The notes under the pieces are model-generated. The model did no database searches and had not been told where the DNA came from. It was given only the letters and a program-made list of their open reading frames with translations. Both the position numbers and the translations under genes were made by a program. Below are positions 22,756 through 34,440 of a stretch of DNA of 64,000 nt, one piece after another. The DNA comes from Clavaria fumosa (Eukaryota; Basidiomycota; Agaricomycetes; Agaricales; Clavariaceae): positions 62,001 to 126,000 of the forward strand of contig OX637800.1 of the NCBI GenBank assembly GCA_951802425.1, written 5' to 3'. Position 1 is the stretch's first letter, and every line of letters begins with the position of its first letter.

Positions 22756-23085
22756 GCTGCCTTTCAATGGCCCTGGCATGGGTGGTGTTGTCATTCATAA
22801 TTTTTGACTGGCAGGGTGTGTCCTGGTGGTCAGTATGGGGGGGTTGTGTTCATGTAGTCCTGCTGCTCCCTGCATCTTCAGTCTGGTGACTGCTGGCATT
22901 GGTTAACATTTGGTTTTTGGCTTTATTTTGCTGTTCTCTGCTCTGCTCTAGTATGGGTAGGTGGTTTGGAAATGTAGATATGGTAGTTAAGAGGCTCTTG
23001 TAAGGACTATGGTACTAGGTGACTGGGTATTCTTGATTTTGTTGTTGGGTTTTTATGGTGTTGTTGGGGTTGCCTAGAAAGGAAG
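22756..23085. other. Leader-like DNA before the copia remnant
   Basis: No gene. The stretch is homologous to 41810-42110 in the second segment and weakly to 7150-7265. It ends at the conserved AGAAAGGAAGTTGCTCCC that precedes the copia-associated sequence. Confidence 0.5.
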
Positions 23086-24326
23086 TTGCTCCCTTCACTC
23101 CCTTGTTCAATGCCATTGTCACACTCTGAGTCAATCGTTGCAACTGCCCTCATTGCCATCATGGTTGGTCATATTGAGGCCATGGTCCCAGCTCCTGCCA
23201 GCACCCCAGCAGGCTGGTTGAATGTGGCTGACCCTGCATCTGTGAACAATGGGCCAGCATCTCCAATGGAATTGGTGATCTCACCTCTGCCATTGGGAAA
23301 TGATGCAGTGTCTATCGCCCTAGCTGTGTCCTGAGCAGAGTCACAACTGTGGTATCACTGCTTACCTCAATTTGTGCTTCACAAATAGTGTCCCAGTGCA
23401 AGACTGCCTGCCAGCTTCTGAGTCCCTCTGCCAATTTGGTGCCTCGCTTGCAGGCCAGTACTCAGGGTCAGTGGCATGCAACATCCTGGCTGGTGTGAGA
23501 GCCTAGCACATCTTCTCCAATGTCCCTTGGAAGGGGGGTGTGCATCTCCAGCAAGCCCTGCATGGTGGTGAAAACCTGCAGCCTGTGACCTCAATCATGC
23601 CCATGTGATGGCCAGTGTCTTGTGACAACTCATGCCCACTGGACCCATCCTGATTACTGTGCATGTCCCTGAATGGAGTATAAGAAGAGTCACAATACCT
23701 GCCTTCACTACCATTATCACCCTGCTGAAGATCAGCCTTGACCTGCTCATTGAACTGCTCAGCCAAGGGGCTGATTGCTGCACACTCAGAGAAGGGCCTA
23801 CCCAAAAGAAAGAAAGCAGTGAGGCAGCACTTACCACCACAATGAACTCTGCCAGACCCAAGGAAAAGGACTGGCTGAAAGGGAAGTGTTACATCTGCAG
23901 AAGACAGGACATTATCAGTATGATTGTTGGGCAAAAGAGGGAGGGAAAGGAAGGGCAAGGCCCCCAACAAAAGGGCAGAAACACTGAGAAGGCTGCCACT
24001 GCTGAGCATGACAGTGACAAGATAGCATGGCTGGCTGTCATTGAAGAAGATTGTCAGCCTGAGACAGGCAAAAAGCCTGCCACTCACCTGACACATGACT
24101 ATGGCAATGTCAAAATATACAACTCCAGCGCTTTGTGGCACATGTCCCCTTACTGTTTGAAGTTTGTAAACTTCACTGAAATCCCTCCCAAGAACATTCA
24201 CACAGCTTACTGGCATACCTTCTGTGCCACTGGCAAGGGGGATATGTACATCATGGTCCCAAAGGGGGAAACCAAGACAAATTTTTTATTATGAGACATA
24301 CTCTATACCCCAGCAATGTCAACAAC
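23086..24326 (+). pseudogene. gag: Copia-type gag/protease remnant, CpG-decayed
   Basis: From about 23850 it encodes a Gag zinc knuckle. CYICRR is followed, after a frame change at about 23905, by GHYQYDCW in the next frame. The protease region follows, where the catalytic DSGAS/R is replaced by NSSALW before HMSPY (about 24118-24150), then sequence typical of copia elements (KFVNFTEIPPK, GKGDMYI) and DILYTPAMSTTV at about 24295. Replacements D-N, G-S, S-L and R-W are all C-to-T or G-to-A. The first part (23086-23600) is not recognisable. In the second segment everything from about 23738 to 25093 is deleted. Confidence 0.75.
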
Positions 24327-25049
24327 TGTTATGACCCCATCCAATCACATAAGCACTATCTCCACTCCAGGCTCTGGACTCTGCACCTTCTCTGATCTGC
24401 TCTGCCATAACTCTGCATACTCTGCTTCACACTTCCCTCAGACTTTGTTCTAGAACCTTCTCCCACCATCCCCCTGTGCTTGTAACCAATGGGTGGATGC
24501 CCATGACCCATGGGAGTCATTGTTGTTGTGGTTCCTTTGTTCCTTGAAGATTGCACAGGCACTTGTGGTGAAACCCTCCTGGAAATTTGATATATACTAT
24601 GTTTCAGAGTACTCTTCTACTCCTGTCCTTGCAGTATAAGATCCCACCTGTAGTTCCCTGTTCTGCAATTTGAATATTATCATCCCTTGATCCTGAACTC
24701 TGAGCTTTCATCCTCATTGTCCTCAACATTCTTCACATCATCCAAGCAACTCCAAGCAACTCTGACAGACTTTGGAGTTTTACCTTTAACTTCTGATTTT
24801 GGTCTTAGGTGTTGTTCCATTTGACAAATAGGGACATGTATATACATGGTGGCACAACACATACATTGAGACCACAGTCCCATCTATCTCTGCTAACACT
24901 ATCTACTTCTCTGCTTCTCTGATCTCAGACTCTAATCAGATTCCAATCATACTTCTCTGCTCCATTCTGCTAACCTCTGCACTACTAACCTGACAGAACC
25001 ATGACAGTATATTTGAACTTTACACCTTGTATATACAACAACTCTAACA
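24327..25049 (+). mobile_element. LTR-D-like solo LTR, CpG-depleted
   Basis: It begins TGTTATGACCCCATCC and follows the LTR-D at 36213-37038 in order: CATGACCCATGGGA, TTTGATATAT, GTTTCA, the segment GGTGGCACAACACATA and TGAGACCACAGTCCCA. It probably ends ACTCTAACA at 25049. It lacks the CTCCG repeats and nearly all CpGs of the other copy. Because no target duplication is visible, the right end is approximate. Confidence 0.65.
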
Positions 25050-25348
25050 ATGCCTACAACACAATCTGGTGCTCAGCTTCCACCTCTGGTTGCTGAAGAC
25101 ATGAGATCCCAGAACCAACTGAGGCCACTCTGAGTGTGTCTGGACCTCTGGACCATGATGAAGAGTCTGAGCCTTTGGTCACTGATGATGATGATAAACT
25201 AAATGACCATCTGACACCTCAAGCTGATCATGAACTAACTCTGGTGCATCTCTATCAGACTGGGTCTCACAAAACTTAAAGGTAAGGTCATGACAACAAT
25301 ACTAAGATAAGGGGGGGGAGTACAAAAAAGGAAAAGTGAAAGTATATA

Positions 25349-25568
25349 CAGTGACCCAACAAACTATTGCAATGTTTTGGCACTTTGAGTTAAATAAGGT
25401 GTAGCACATGCAATAAATTTGCTAAAATCACAGAAATATTAGACATAGTAGCCCTCCCCCTTGGCTATCTAACGGTATCTTTGTCATATTTTTACCTTTC
25501 ATATTTAGTAAGATATCACATGACCTTTCCTAGAGACTCATTGCAACAGTTTTTTGGCTGACTGTTAT
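25349..25568. repeat. Tc1 left TIR with internal inverted ends
   Basis: It is the inverted counterpart of 26777-26997. Its outer 26 bases (CAGTGACCCAACAAACTATT...) and inner 26 bases (...CAACAGTTTTTTGGCTGACTG) are themselves imperfect inverted repeats of each other. Confidence 0.9.
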
Positions 25569-25578
25569 AGTGCAGAAG

Positions 25579-26712
25579 TCAAGACATTCTAGTACTTTGT
25601 GTACCCCCTTTGGCCTTCAACACTGCTTCAACCCTCCTAGGCATGCTTTCTACCAATTCCTGGCACACTGAAGATTCTATCTTCTCCCACTCCACCTGGA
25701 CCCTCTCCCACAATTCCAATATCCCTTTTGGTGCTGTTTCATACCCCTGGAGCCTCCTTTTCAGGTGTGCCCATAGGTGTTCAATAGGGTTGAGGTCAGG
25801 AGACTGTGCTGGCCATGTCAGGACCTCCATCCCATTCTCCTGGAACCAGGCCTTGGCCTTCTTGCACTTATGCTTGGGGTCATTATCCTGCTGGAAAATA
25901 ATATCAACTGGCTTCTTCTTAAAATACCTGATGCTGGACTGCAGCTCATCCTCCAAAATTTTGACATAAAGGTCCCCATCCATCCTTCCATCAATCTTGC
26001 ATGCATATCCAACTCCACTCCACATCATACATCCCCATACCATCAGAGATCCCCCCCCAAACTTCACAGTCCCACTCACAGTCCTCTGACAAGGACCTTC
26101 TCCAGCCTTCTTCCAGACCCAACTCCTGCCATCTGAGCCCAAGCGATTAATCTTGGTCTCATCTGACCATACCACTCTCTTCCAGTCCTCCACAGTCCAG
26201 TCCTTGTGAGCAATTGCAAAGTCCAACCTCTCTCTACAATGACACTTTGAGAGGAGGGGCTTTTGCTGCTTCACTGCAGACTTCAGTCCAGCCTTTTTGA
26301 GGTGTAGGCGGACTGTCTCAGCACAGAGGGACTGGTTGGAAATGTCAGAGAGGGCTCTGGTTACCTGGACAATGGTGAGGGCCTGATTGGAAATGGGAGA
26401 GAGTACTTTGCCTACCTGGACAGCAGTGTCTGCCTTCCCAGAGGTTAGAAGCTGAATAGCATGGTGAACATAGGTGGGAGTAAGCTTGGCAGGTTGACCT
26501 CCAATGGCTTTGGCAAGGTGAGAGCGATGCTTAGAGCGAAGCCTAGAGATAGTGCTGGTGTGGACACCAGTGACAGCAGAGATATGATGGGCAGAGTGGC
26601 CTGCATCCAGGAGAGAGAGGATGTGTTTAGAGGTAGCAAGGGACAAGGAGCGCATCTTGGATGTTGGGGGTATTTCATGCCCAGAGAGGCATGCAGGAAG
26701 GTGGGTGATCAT
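25579..26712 (-). CDS. Tc1-family DD34E transposase, intact
   Basis: A 377-codon uninterrupted frame. Residues about 24-65 form the N-terminal helix-turn-helix (SKHILSLLDAG...ISRLRSKH), followed by a GRPR-like spot altered to GGQP (71-74) and a second DNA-binding region (about 80-145). The catalytic triad is D184 (VVWSDETKIN), D276 (FQQDNDPKH) and E311 (NPIEHLWAHLKRR), with 34 residues between the last two, so DD34E. PAQSPDLNPIEH is the family signature. Length is typical of Tc1 transposases; M20 is an alternative start nearer the usual length. The enzyme would bind the TIRs and cut and paste the element into TA sites. No frameshift, stop or missing catalytic residue is seen, so it may be active. 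Confidence 0.95.
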   Translation of the reverse strand: MITHLPACLSGHEIPPTSKMRSLSLATSKHILSLLDAGHSAHHISAVTGVHTSTISRLRSKHRSHLAKAIGGQPAKLTPTYVHHAIQLLTSGKADTAVQVGKVLSPISNQALTIVQVTRALSDISNQSLCAETVRLHLKKAGLKSAVKQQKPLLSKCHCRERLDFAIAHKDWTVEDWKRVVWSDETKINRLGSDGRSWVWKKAGEGPCQRTVSGTVKFGGGSLMVWGCMMWSGVGYACKIDGRMDGDLYVKILEDELQSSIRYFKKKPVDIIFQQDNDPKHKCKKAKAWFQENGMEVLTWPAQSPDLNPIEHLWAHLKRRLQGYETAPKGILELWERVQVEWEKIESSVCQELVESMPRRVEAVLKAKGGTQSTRMS

Positions 26713-26776
26713 GTGATTTTGTTGATTGGTTCCAATTAATGCAGCATAGCCACATAATCATGTGATTTATACCCTC

Positions 26777-26997
26777 ATAACAGTCAGCCAAAAAAACTGT
26801 TGCAATGAGTCTCCAAGAAGGATCATGTGATATCTTACTAAATAAGGAAGATAAAGATATGACAAAGATACCATTAGATAGCCAAGAGGGAGGGCTACCA
26901 TGTCTAATATTACTATGATTTTAGCAAATTTATTGCATGTGCTACACCTCATTTAGCTCAAAGTGCCAAAACATTGCAACAGTTTTTTGGGTCACTG
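26777..26997. repeat. Tc1 right TIR with internal inverted ends
   Basis: Inverted counterpart of 25349-25568 with a few differences and the same two inverted binding-site-like ends (ATAACAGTCAGCC inside, GGGTCACTG outside). Confidence 0.9.
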
Positions 26998-27192
26998 TAT
27001 ACTGATTGCTTCAGCACTTGGTGGCATTCCCATAATTGGACCCTTGGATCATGTGACATGCCAAGGCACAGGTCAGGTGACTTTGGGGATTATGTAATCT
27101 GACCCTCAGCCACAGGTCATGTGGCCTTCCAACAAGCCTCCCCAGTTTCTCCACAACTCCTCTTTGGGATGGCTTAGGTAAGCAATCCTAAC

Positions 27193-27620
27193 ACCAGCAG
27201 CTAACAACAATGATGGCACACCAGCAGCCTCCAATACTATGTATGATATGCCATGGCACAATCCCTTCATCTGGCACATTATGCCACATGAATACATTAG
27301 TCTTATTCACATTACCAGTATTACCCATGGTCACAAGCATCACCATGTGACCCACCTCATGACAGGACGACATCAACATTCATATATGCAGCTATCAGTC
27401 AGCTGCATATGTTCTTCAAATAAGTACTTCACAGCTACTATATTTCAAATTTTGCTGGAAGACCCCAGGAACCCTAAATAAATTTTTGGGGTGAAAAAAA
27501 AGTTTTGAGGAAAAGCACCAAATGAGAGTAAACATCATCAAAGACATAGTGAGGACTAAAAGGGGGGACTTTTTTGGGGGGGAATATTTCATGTGGGGTC
27601 CTTGTCGGGGTGCCACTGCT
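27193..27620. repeat. Spacer shared by both segments, before the 651-bp array
   Basis: It begins CCAGCAGCTAACAAC, a minisatellite remnant, and is homologous to 13490-13916 and 45653-45892. No gene or RNA is recognised. Confidence 0.75.
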
Positions 27621-30600
27621 AAGTACAAACTTGTGTGAGGATGTGAGAACTGGATTCTGACTATATGCTAGAATTGTTGCTTTGTGGGTGATGGGAGGGG
27701 GGAGAGAGGGATGGAATATGATAGGTATGGGATGGCCCAGTATAGCATTGCATTTGTTTTGGAATCCTATGGTTGGTTTTGATAAACGGGAGAATTTTGA
27801 CTGGTTTGGTCAGCAGCTTTGGCATGCATTGGGAAATGAGTTTTGGGAAAATGTAAACCATGGAAATTGAGGATTAGAGGGGTAGATATAGGCACACAAA
27901 ATTTCAAAAGACTAGCTTGAGTGGTTAGCTTGCAGTGAAAGAAAGCGCAGATACTCCATCTGCACAAGGACTATGCTGTTAGGATAGGAGCAACAAGGGA
28001 CCATTCGCAGAAAAACAGTTTGGTCTGTTTGGCATGTTATATGATAGTGGTCATCATTTAGAGCATCCATGATCAATTTCAAGAGATTTTCACGGTTAGA
28101 TCTTGTGCTGTGAGGCCTGCAAACTTGTATGGGTACTTGTGTTGTTTAGGTTTGTAGGAAGGCAACTGTAGTCCTGGATGTGGCAGAGTGATTGAAACAA
28201 AGTCAGGGTGTATTATTCATGCACTATACTCAATCTTTCAATGTGATCCCATTTGATTTAGGTTCCACCACAAGTACAAACTTGTGTGAGGATGTGAGAA
28301 CTGGATTCTGACTATATGCTAGAATTGTTGCTTTGTGGGTGATGGGAGGGGGGAGAGAGGGATGGAATATGATAGGTATGGGATGGCCCAGTATAGCATT
28401 GCATTTGTTTTGGAATCCTATGGTTGGTTTTGATAAACGGGAGAATTTTGACTGGTTTGGTCAGCAGCTTTGGCATGCATTGGGAAATGAGTTTTGGGAA
28501 AATGTAAACCATGGAAATTGAGGATTAGAGGGGTAGATATAGGCACACAAAATTTCAAAAGACTAGCTTGAGTGGTTAGCTTGCAGTGAAAGAAAGCGCA
28601 GATACTCCATCTGCACAAGGACTATGCTGTTAGGATAGGAGCAACAAGGGACCATTCGCAGAAAAACAGTTTGGTCTGTTTGGCATGTTATATGATAGTG
28701 GTCATCATTTAGAGCATCCATGATCAATTTCAAGAGATTTTCACGGTTAGATCTTGTGCTGTGAGGCCTGCAAACTTGTATGGGTACTTGTGTTGTTTAG
28801 GTTTGTAGGAAGGCAACTGTAGTCCTGGATGTGGCAGAGTGATTGAAACAAAGTCAGGGTGTATTATTCATGCACTATACTCAATCTTTCAATGTGATCC
28901 CATTTGATTTAGGTTCCACCACAAGTACAAACTTGTGTGAGGATGTGAGAACTGGATTCTGACTATATGCTAGAATTGTTGCTTTGTGGGTGATGGGAGG
29001 GGGGAGAGAGGGATGGAATATGATAGGTATGGGATGGCCCAGTATAGCATTGCATTTGTTTTGGAATCCTATGGTTGGTTTTGATAAACGGGAGAATTTT
29101 GACTGGTTTGGTCAGCAGCTTTGGCATGCATTGGGAAATGAGTTTTGGGAAAATGTAAACCATGGAAATTGAGGATTAGAGGGGTAGATATAGGCACACA
29201 AAATTTCAAAAGACTAGCTTGAGTGGTTAGCTTGCAGTGAAAGAAAGCGCAGATACTCCATCTGCACAAGGACTATGCTGTTAGGATAGGAGCAACAAGG
29301 GACCATTCGCAGAAAAACAGTTTGGTCTGTTTGGCATGTTATATGATAGTGGTCATCATTTAGAGCATCCATGATCAATTTCAAGAGATTTTCACGGTTA
29401 GATCTTGTGCTGTGAGGCCTGCAAACTTGTATGGGTACTTGTGTTGTTTAGGTTTGTAGGAAGGCAACTGTAGTCCTGGATGTGGCAGAGTGATTGAAAC
29501 AAAGTCAGGGTGTATTATTCATGCACTATACTCAATCTTTCAATGTGATCCCATTTGATTTAGGTTCCACCACAAGTACAAACTTGTGTGAGGATGTGAG
29601 AACTGGATTCTGACTATATGCTAGAATTGTTGCTTTGTGGGTGATGGGAGGGGGGAGAGAGGGATGGAATATGATAGGTATGGGATGGCCCAGTATAGCA
29701 TTGCATTTGTTTTGGAATCCTATGGTTGGTTTTGATAAACGGGAGAATTTTGACTGGTTTGGTCAGCAGCTTTGGCATGCATTGGGAAATGAGTTTTGGG
29801 AAAATGTAAACCATGGAAATTGAGGATTAGAGGGGTAGATATAGGCACACAAAATTTCAAAAGACTAGCTTGAGTGGTTAGCTTGCAGTGAAAGAAAGCG
29901 CAGATACTCCATCTGCACAAGGACTATGCTGTTAGGATAGGAGCAACAAGGGACCATTCGCAGAAAAACAGTTTGGTCTGTTTGGCATGTTATATGATAG
30001 TGGTCATCATTTAGAGCATCCATGATCAATTTCAAGAGATTTTCACGGTTAGATCTTGTGCTGTGAGGCCTGCAAACTTGTATGGGTACTTGTGTTGTTT
30101 AGGTTTGTAGGAAGGCAACTGTAGTCCTGGATGTGGCAGAGTGATTGAAACAAAGTCAGGGTGTATTATTCATGCACTATACTCAATCTTTCAATGTGAT
30201 CCCATTTGATTTAGGTTCCACCACAAGTACAAACTTGTGTGAGGATGTGAGAACTGGATTCTGACTATATGCTAGAATTGTTGCTTTGTGGGTGATGGGA
30301 GGGGGGAGAGAGGGATGGAATATGATAGGTATGGGATGGCCCAGTATAGCATTGCATTTGTTTTGGAATCCTATGGTTGGTTTTGATAAACGGGAGAATT
30401 TTGACTGGTTTGGTCAGCAGCTTTGGCATGCATTGGGAAATGAGTTTTGGGAAAATGTAAACCATGGAAATTGAGGATTAGAGGGGTAGATATAGGCACA
30501 CAAAATTTCAAAAGACTAGCTTGAGTGGTTAGCTTGCAGTGAAAGAAAGCGCAGATACTCCATCTGCACAAGGACTATGCTGTTAGGATAGGAGCAACAA

Positions 30601-31888
30601 GGGACCATTCGCAGAAAAACAGTTTGGTCTGTTTGGCATGTTATATGATAGTGGTCATCATTTAGAGCATCCATGATCAATTTCAAGAGATTTTCACGGT
30701 TAGATCTTGTGCTGTGAGGCCTGCAAACTTGTATGGGTACTTGTGTTGTTTAGGTTTGTAGGAAGGCAACTGTAGTCCTGGATGTGGCAGAGTGATTGAA
30801 ACAAAGTCAGGGTGTATTATTCATGCACTATACTCAATCTTTCAATGTGATCCCATTTGATTTAGGTTCCACCACAAGTACAAACTTGTGTGAGGATGTG
30901 AGAACTGGATTCTGACTATATGCTAGAATTGTTGCTTTGTGGGTGATGGGAGGGGGGAGAGAGGGATGGAATATGATAGGTATGGGATGGCCCAGTATAG
31001 CATTGCATTTGTTTTGGAATCCTATGGTTGGTTTTGATAAACGGGAGAATTTTGACTGGTTTGGTCAGCAGCTTTGGCATGCATTGGGAAATGAGTTTTG
31101 GGAAAATGTAAACCATGGAAATTGAGGATTAGAGGGGTAGATATAGGCACACAAAATTTCAAAAGACTAGCTTGAGTGGTTAGCTTGCAGTGAAAGAAAG
31201 CGCAGATACTCCATCTGCACAAGGACTATGCTGTTAGGATAGGAGCAACAAGGGACCATTCGCAGAAAAACAGTTTGGTCTGTTTGGCATGTTATATGAT
31301 AGTGGTCATCATTTAGAGCATCCATGATCAATTTCAAGAGATTTTCACGGTTAGATCTTGTGCTGTGAGGCCTGCAAACTTGTATGGGTACTTGTGTTGT
31401 TTAGGTTTGTAGGAAGGCAACTGTAGTCCTGGATGTGGCAGAGTGATTGAAACAAAGTCAGGGTGTATTATTCATGCACTATACTCAATCTTTCAATGTG
31501 ATCCCATTTGATTTAGGTTCCACCACAAGTACAAACTTGTGTGAGGATGTGAGAACTGGATTCTGACTATATGCTAGAATTGTTGCTTTGTGGGTGATGG
31601 GAGGGGGGAGAGAGGGATGGAATATGATAGGTATGGGATGGCCCAGTATAGCATTGCATTTGTTTTGGAATCCTATGGTTGGTTTTGATAAACGGGAGAA
31701 TTTTGACTGGTTTGGTCAGCAGCTTTGGCATGCATTGGGAAATGAGTTTTGGGAAAATGTAAACCATGGAAATTGAGGATTAGAGGGGTAGATATAGGCA
31801 CACAAAATTTCAAAAGACTAGCTTGAGTGGTTAGCTTGCAGTGAAAGAAAGCGCAGATACTCCATCTGCACAAGGACTATGCTGTTAG
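27621..31888. repeat. Tandem array of a 651-bp unit, about 6.6 copies
   Basis: The period is exactly 651 (landmark AAGTACAAACTTGTGTGAGG at 27621, 28272, 28923 and so on), and by eye I find no difference between units. The first unit starts partway through and the last ends GCTGTTAG at 31888, the same terminus as at 154 and 14342. Each unit contains GATAGGAGCAACAAGGGACC, a TTTAGGTTCCACCACAAG segment and identical 62-66-codon frames on both strands. None of these frames resembles a known protein, and they are not called as genes. The TGTTAG at each junction resembles an LTR start. Confidence 0.97.
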
Positions 31889-33672
31889 AAACGCAATTTT
31901 GTTTCCACATTTCATCAGTCTTTCTTGTCTAGGTGGCTAACATTATTATGCCTTCCTGTCTCCAATACCCATGGTGGGCCTTCTTCTTCCATTCTATCTA
32001 GCATCCATTCAAGCTCTCCTCTATCTGAGGTGCTCCCTGCTGCCCCTCTGGCACTATTAGATAGTCACCCATATACCAGCATACCATTGCCCTTATATTA
32101 TTGTCTGTTCTCCTGTCTCTGCCCAAGTGACTTGATTCAGCAATTGTGTCTCCCCCATATGTTGATAGCTGTGGGCCACACACTATGAAACACATGCATT
32201 CAAGCTTTGACACTGACTCAACTCACAACTGAACTGACTTTATAACATGTGGGCATCCATGACACCTACTTTGACATACACCTCCAGTCAACTTTGTGCA
32301 TCATGTGAGCATGGGAGTCCTGGATACCCACATTGAGATACACATCCAGCCAACTTACTTTGTACATTGTGAGAGGTGTGGGTGTCCTGGCCATTTACAT
32401 GGCATGGCTCACCTGTAACATGTCCAAGCCTGCATCACATTGGATCTTGGTAGGTATGTAGGACCTAGGTTTTGGCATGCTGGGAGTGAGCAGCACAGGT
32501 GGCATAAGTAGGATGGAGGGTGGACAGTCTGAGTGGGGTGAATGGGTGGCACAAGCAAGGTGAGTAAAGCAGGAAGCAAGCCAAGTGGTGTAGCACCAAT
32601 GAGGTGAGTGGGCAGGCAGCACAAGCAGGGTGGATGGTGCAATTGGGGTGAGCAGCATGGGTGACACCAGTGGGACAAGTTTGGTGGACAAGTGCATGTG
32701 CCTATTATCAGTCAATGATATATCTGCTTGAGTAATGTATGTGTTTGCTGTGCTCATGCTTGTCATTCTGGCACTGCTCATGCTCATCAGTCATTGCTTA
32801 ATGACAAACATGAGCACAGTAAACACATACATTACTCAAGCAGATATATCATTGACTGATAATAGGCACATGCACTTGTCCACCAAACTTGTCCCACTGG
32901 TGTCACCCATGCTGCTCACCCCAATTGCACCATCCACCCTGCTTGTGCTGCCTGCCCACTCACCTCATTGGTGCTACACCACTTGGCTTGCTTCCTGCTT
33001 TACTCACCTTGCTTGTGCCACCCATTCACCCCACTCAGACTGTCCACCCTCCATCCTACTTATGCCACCTGTGCTGCTCACTCCCAGCATGCCAAAACCT
33101 AGGTCCTACATACCTACCAAGATCCAATGTGATGCAGGCTTGGACATGTTACAGGTGAGCCATGCCATGTAAATGGCCAGGACACCCACACCTCTCACAA
33201 TGTACAAAGTAAGTTGGCTGGATGTGTATCTCAATGTGGGTATCCAGGACTCCCATGCTCACATGATGCACAAAGTTGACTGGAGGTGTATGTCAAAGTA
33301 GGTGTCATGGATGCCCACATGTTATAAAGTCAGTTCAGTTGTGAGTTGAGTCAGTGTCAAAGCTTGAATGCATGTGTTTCATAGTGTGTGGCCCACAGCT
33401 ATCAACATATGGGGGAGACACAATTGCTGAATCAAGTCACTTGGGCAGAGACAGGAGAACAGACAATAATATAAGGGCAATGGTATGCTGGTATATGGGT
33501 GACTATCTAATAGTGCCAGAGGGGCAGCAGGGAGCACCTCAGATAGAGGAGAGCTTGAATGGATGCTAGATAGAATGGAAGAAGAAGGCCCACCATGGGT
33601 ATTGGAGACAGGAAGGCATAATAATGTTAGCCACATAGACAAGAAAGACTGATGAAATGTGGAAACAAAATT
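31889..33672. repeat. Long near-perfect palindrome P3 (arms of about 0.87 kb)
   Basis: Left arm about 31895-32767, loop 32768-32799 (32 bases), right arm 32800-33672. The arms differ at only a few positions (for example TGTTTGCTGTGCTCATGCTT against the complement of AAACATGAGCACAGTAAACA). The outer ends are TTTTGTTTCCACATTTCATC and its complement. It starts immediately after the 651-bp array and belongs to the same family as P1 and P2. No gene. Confidence 0.95.
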
Positions 33673-34030
33673 CCCTATCCCTGTCCCCAGTCATCTCAGA
33701 CCTTCAGAGTCTACAGTCAGCAAGTCACTCAACTCAATGTAAGTCCCTGTCTATCATGCTCACCTTGCTTGTACTGCACTAGTCACCCTGCTTGTGCCAT
33801 CCCATGCCACTCTCAATGCTTGCACCATCCACCCCACCCTCCTTACTTGCACTGCCTACCCTGCTCAACCCACTTGTGCCATACACCCTGCCCATCCCAC
33901 TTGCACTGCCCACTGCTAACCATGACTGCCACTTACCTGCTCACCCTGCTTGCACTACCCATCTCACTCAACCTAATTGCACTGCCTGCCCCACTCACCT
34001 GCTTGCCCTGCTTCCACTGCTTTGTTGACT
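33673..34030. repeat. Degenerate CCACT/CTTGCACTGCC repeat DNA
   Basis: Counterpart of 16605-16961 after palindrome P3, starting with the shared CATCTCAGACCT and CAGCAAGTCAC landmarks and running into imperfect repeats of CACCCTGCTTGCACTGCC. No gene. Confidence 0.75.
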
Positions 34031-34440
34031 GACAATATGTGCATGCCATTGGCTGACTATTTGCACTTATCATTGGTCAACAATATGGGCATGTTGTTGA
34101 TTGAGGATTGAGTTTCCTTGGTCAATGATATAAACTGAACTAACACTGCCAGTAGTTCTATGACATCAATGCACAGAAAGAAACAAGTACCTGTTTTCCC
34201 ACCTTCCATCCTGATCCCAAGCTGCAAACCTTATGGGATTAATGAATGCAACAGTACACACACACTGAGTTGAGAAGAGACAGAATTATTATACAAGCAG
34301 GACATCACATATTATGAGATGAGCAAAGGAGAGGTGCACACACCACTTATCAACAATACAGACCTGCATGCCTCAGGCATGCATGCAACTGAGCCATGCA
34401 GGGCCTATGCCAATGACAATATGTGCATCAAGATTGCCAA
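34031..34440. other. CpG-poor DNA without recognised feature
   Basis: The stretch begins with short repeats of TGGTCAACAATATGGGCATG type and then becomes unique. No coding domain, tRNA or transposon end is recognised. Confidence 0.5.

Larger units (their letters stand above)
25349..26997 (-). mobile_element. Tc1/mariner element with about 220-bp TIRs
   Basis: The element runs from CAGTGACCCAAC to GTTTTTTGGGTCACTG and is flanked by TA (25347-25348 and 26998-26999). The terminal inverted repeats are about 220 bp (25349-25568 and 26777-26997). The unoccupied site is preserved at 42969-42985 (AAGTATATATACTGATTGC with one TA), which proves the boundaries. The transposase gene on the minus strand is uninterrupted. 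TIRs, target duplication and coding sequence are all in order, so this is the most intact DNA transposon in the window. Confidence 0.96.
25255..27192 (-). mobile_element. Gyp-F LTR (solo), split by the Tc1 element
   Basis: The outer pieces 25255-25348 and 26998-27192 match the two LTRs of Gyp-F at 42886-43167 and 45358-45652 (AGACTGGGTCTCACA ... CCTAACA). The sequences outside both ends are the same as those outside the complete Gyp-F in the second segment. The same insertion is therefore present in both segments: as a lone LTR here and with an internal region there. Read on the minus strand it starts TGTTAGGATTGC. Confidence 0.8.

Noticed and set aside
24327..25049. Target-site duplication for the LTR-D-like copy
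   Set aside because: Left flank ACAAC and right flank ATGCC do not match, and shifting the right end gives no convincing duplication, so none is claimed.
27661..31873. Identical 62- and 66-codon frames repeated every 651 bp
   Set aside because: Overlapping frames on both strands of the same repeat, with no recognisable domain. They come from the tandem copies and are not a gene family.
27621..31888. CRISPR-like array
   Set aside because: Repeats are 651 bp, contiguous and without unique spacers, and the window is eukaryotic.
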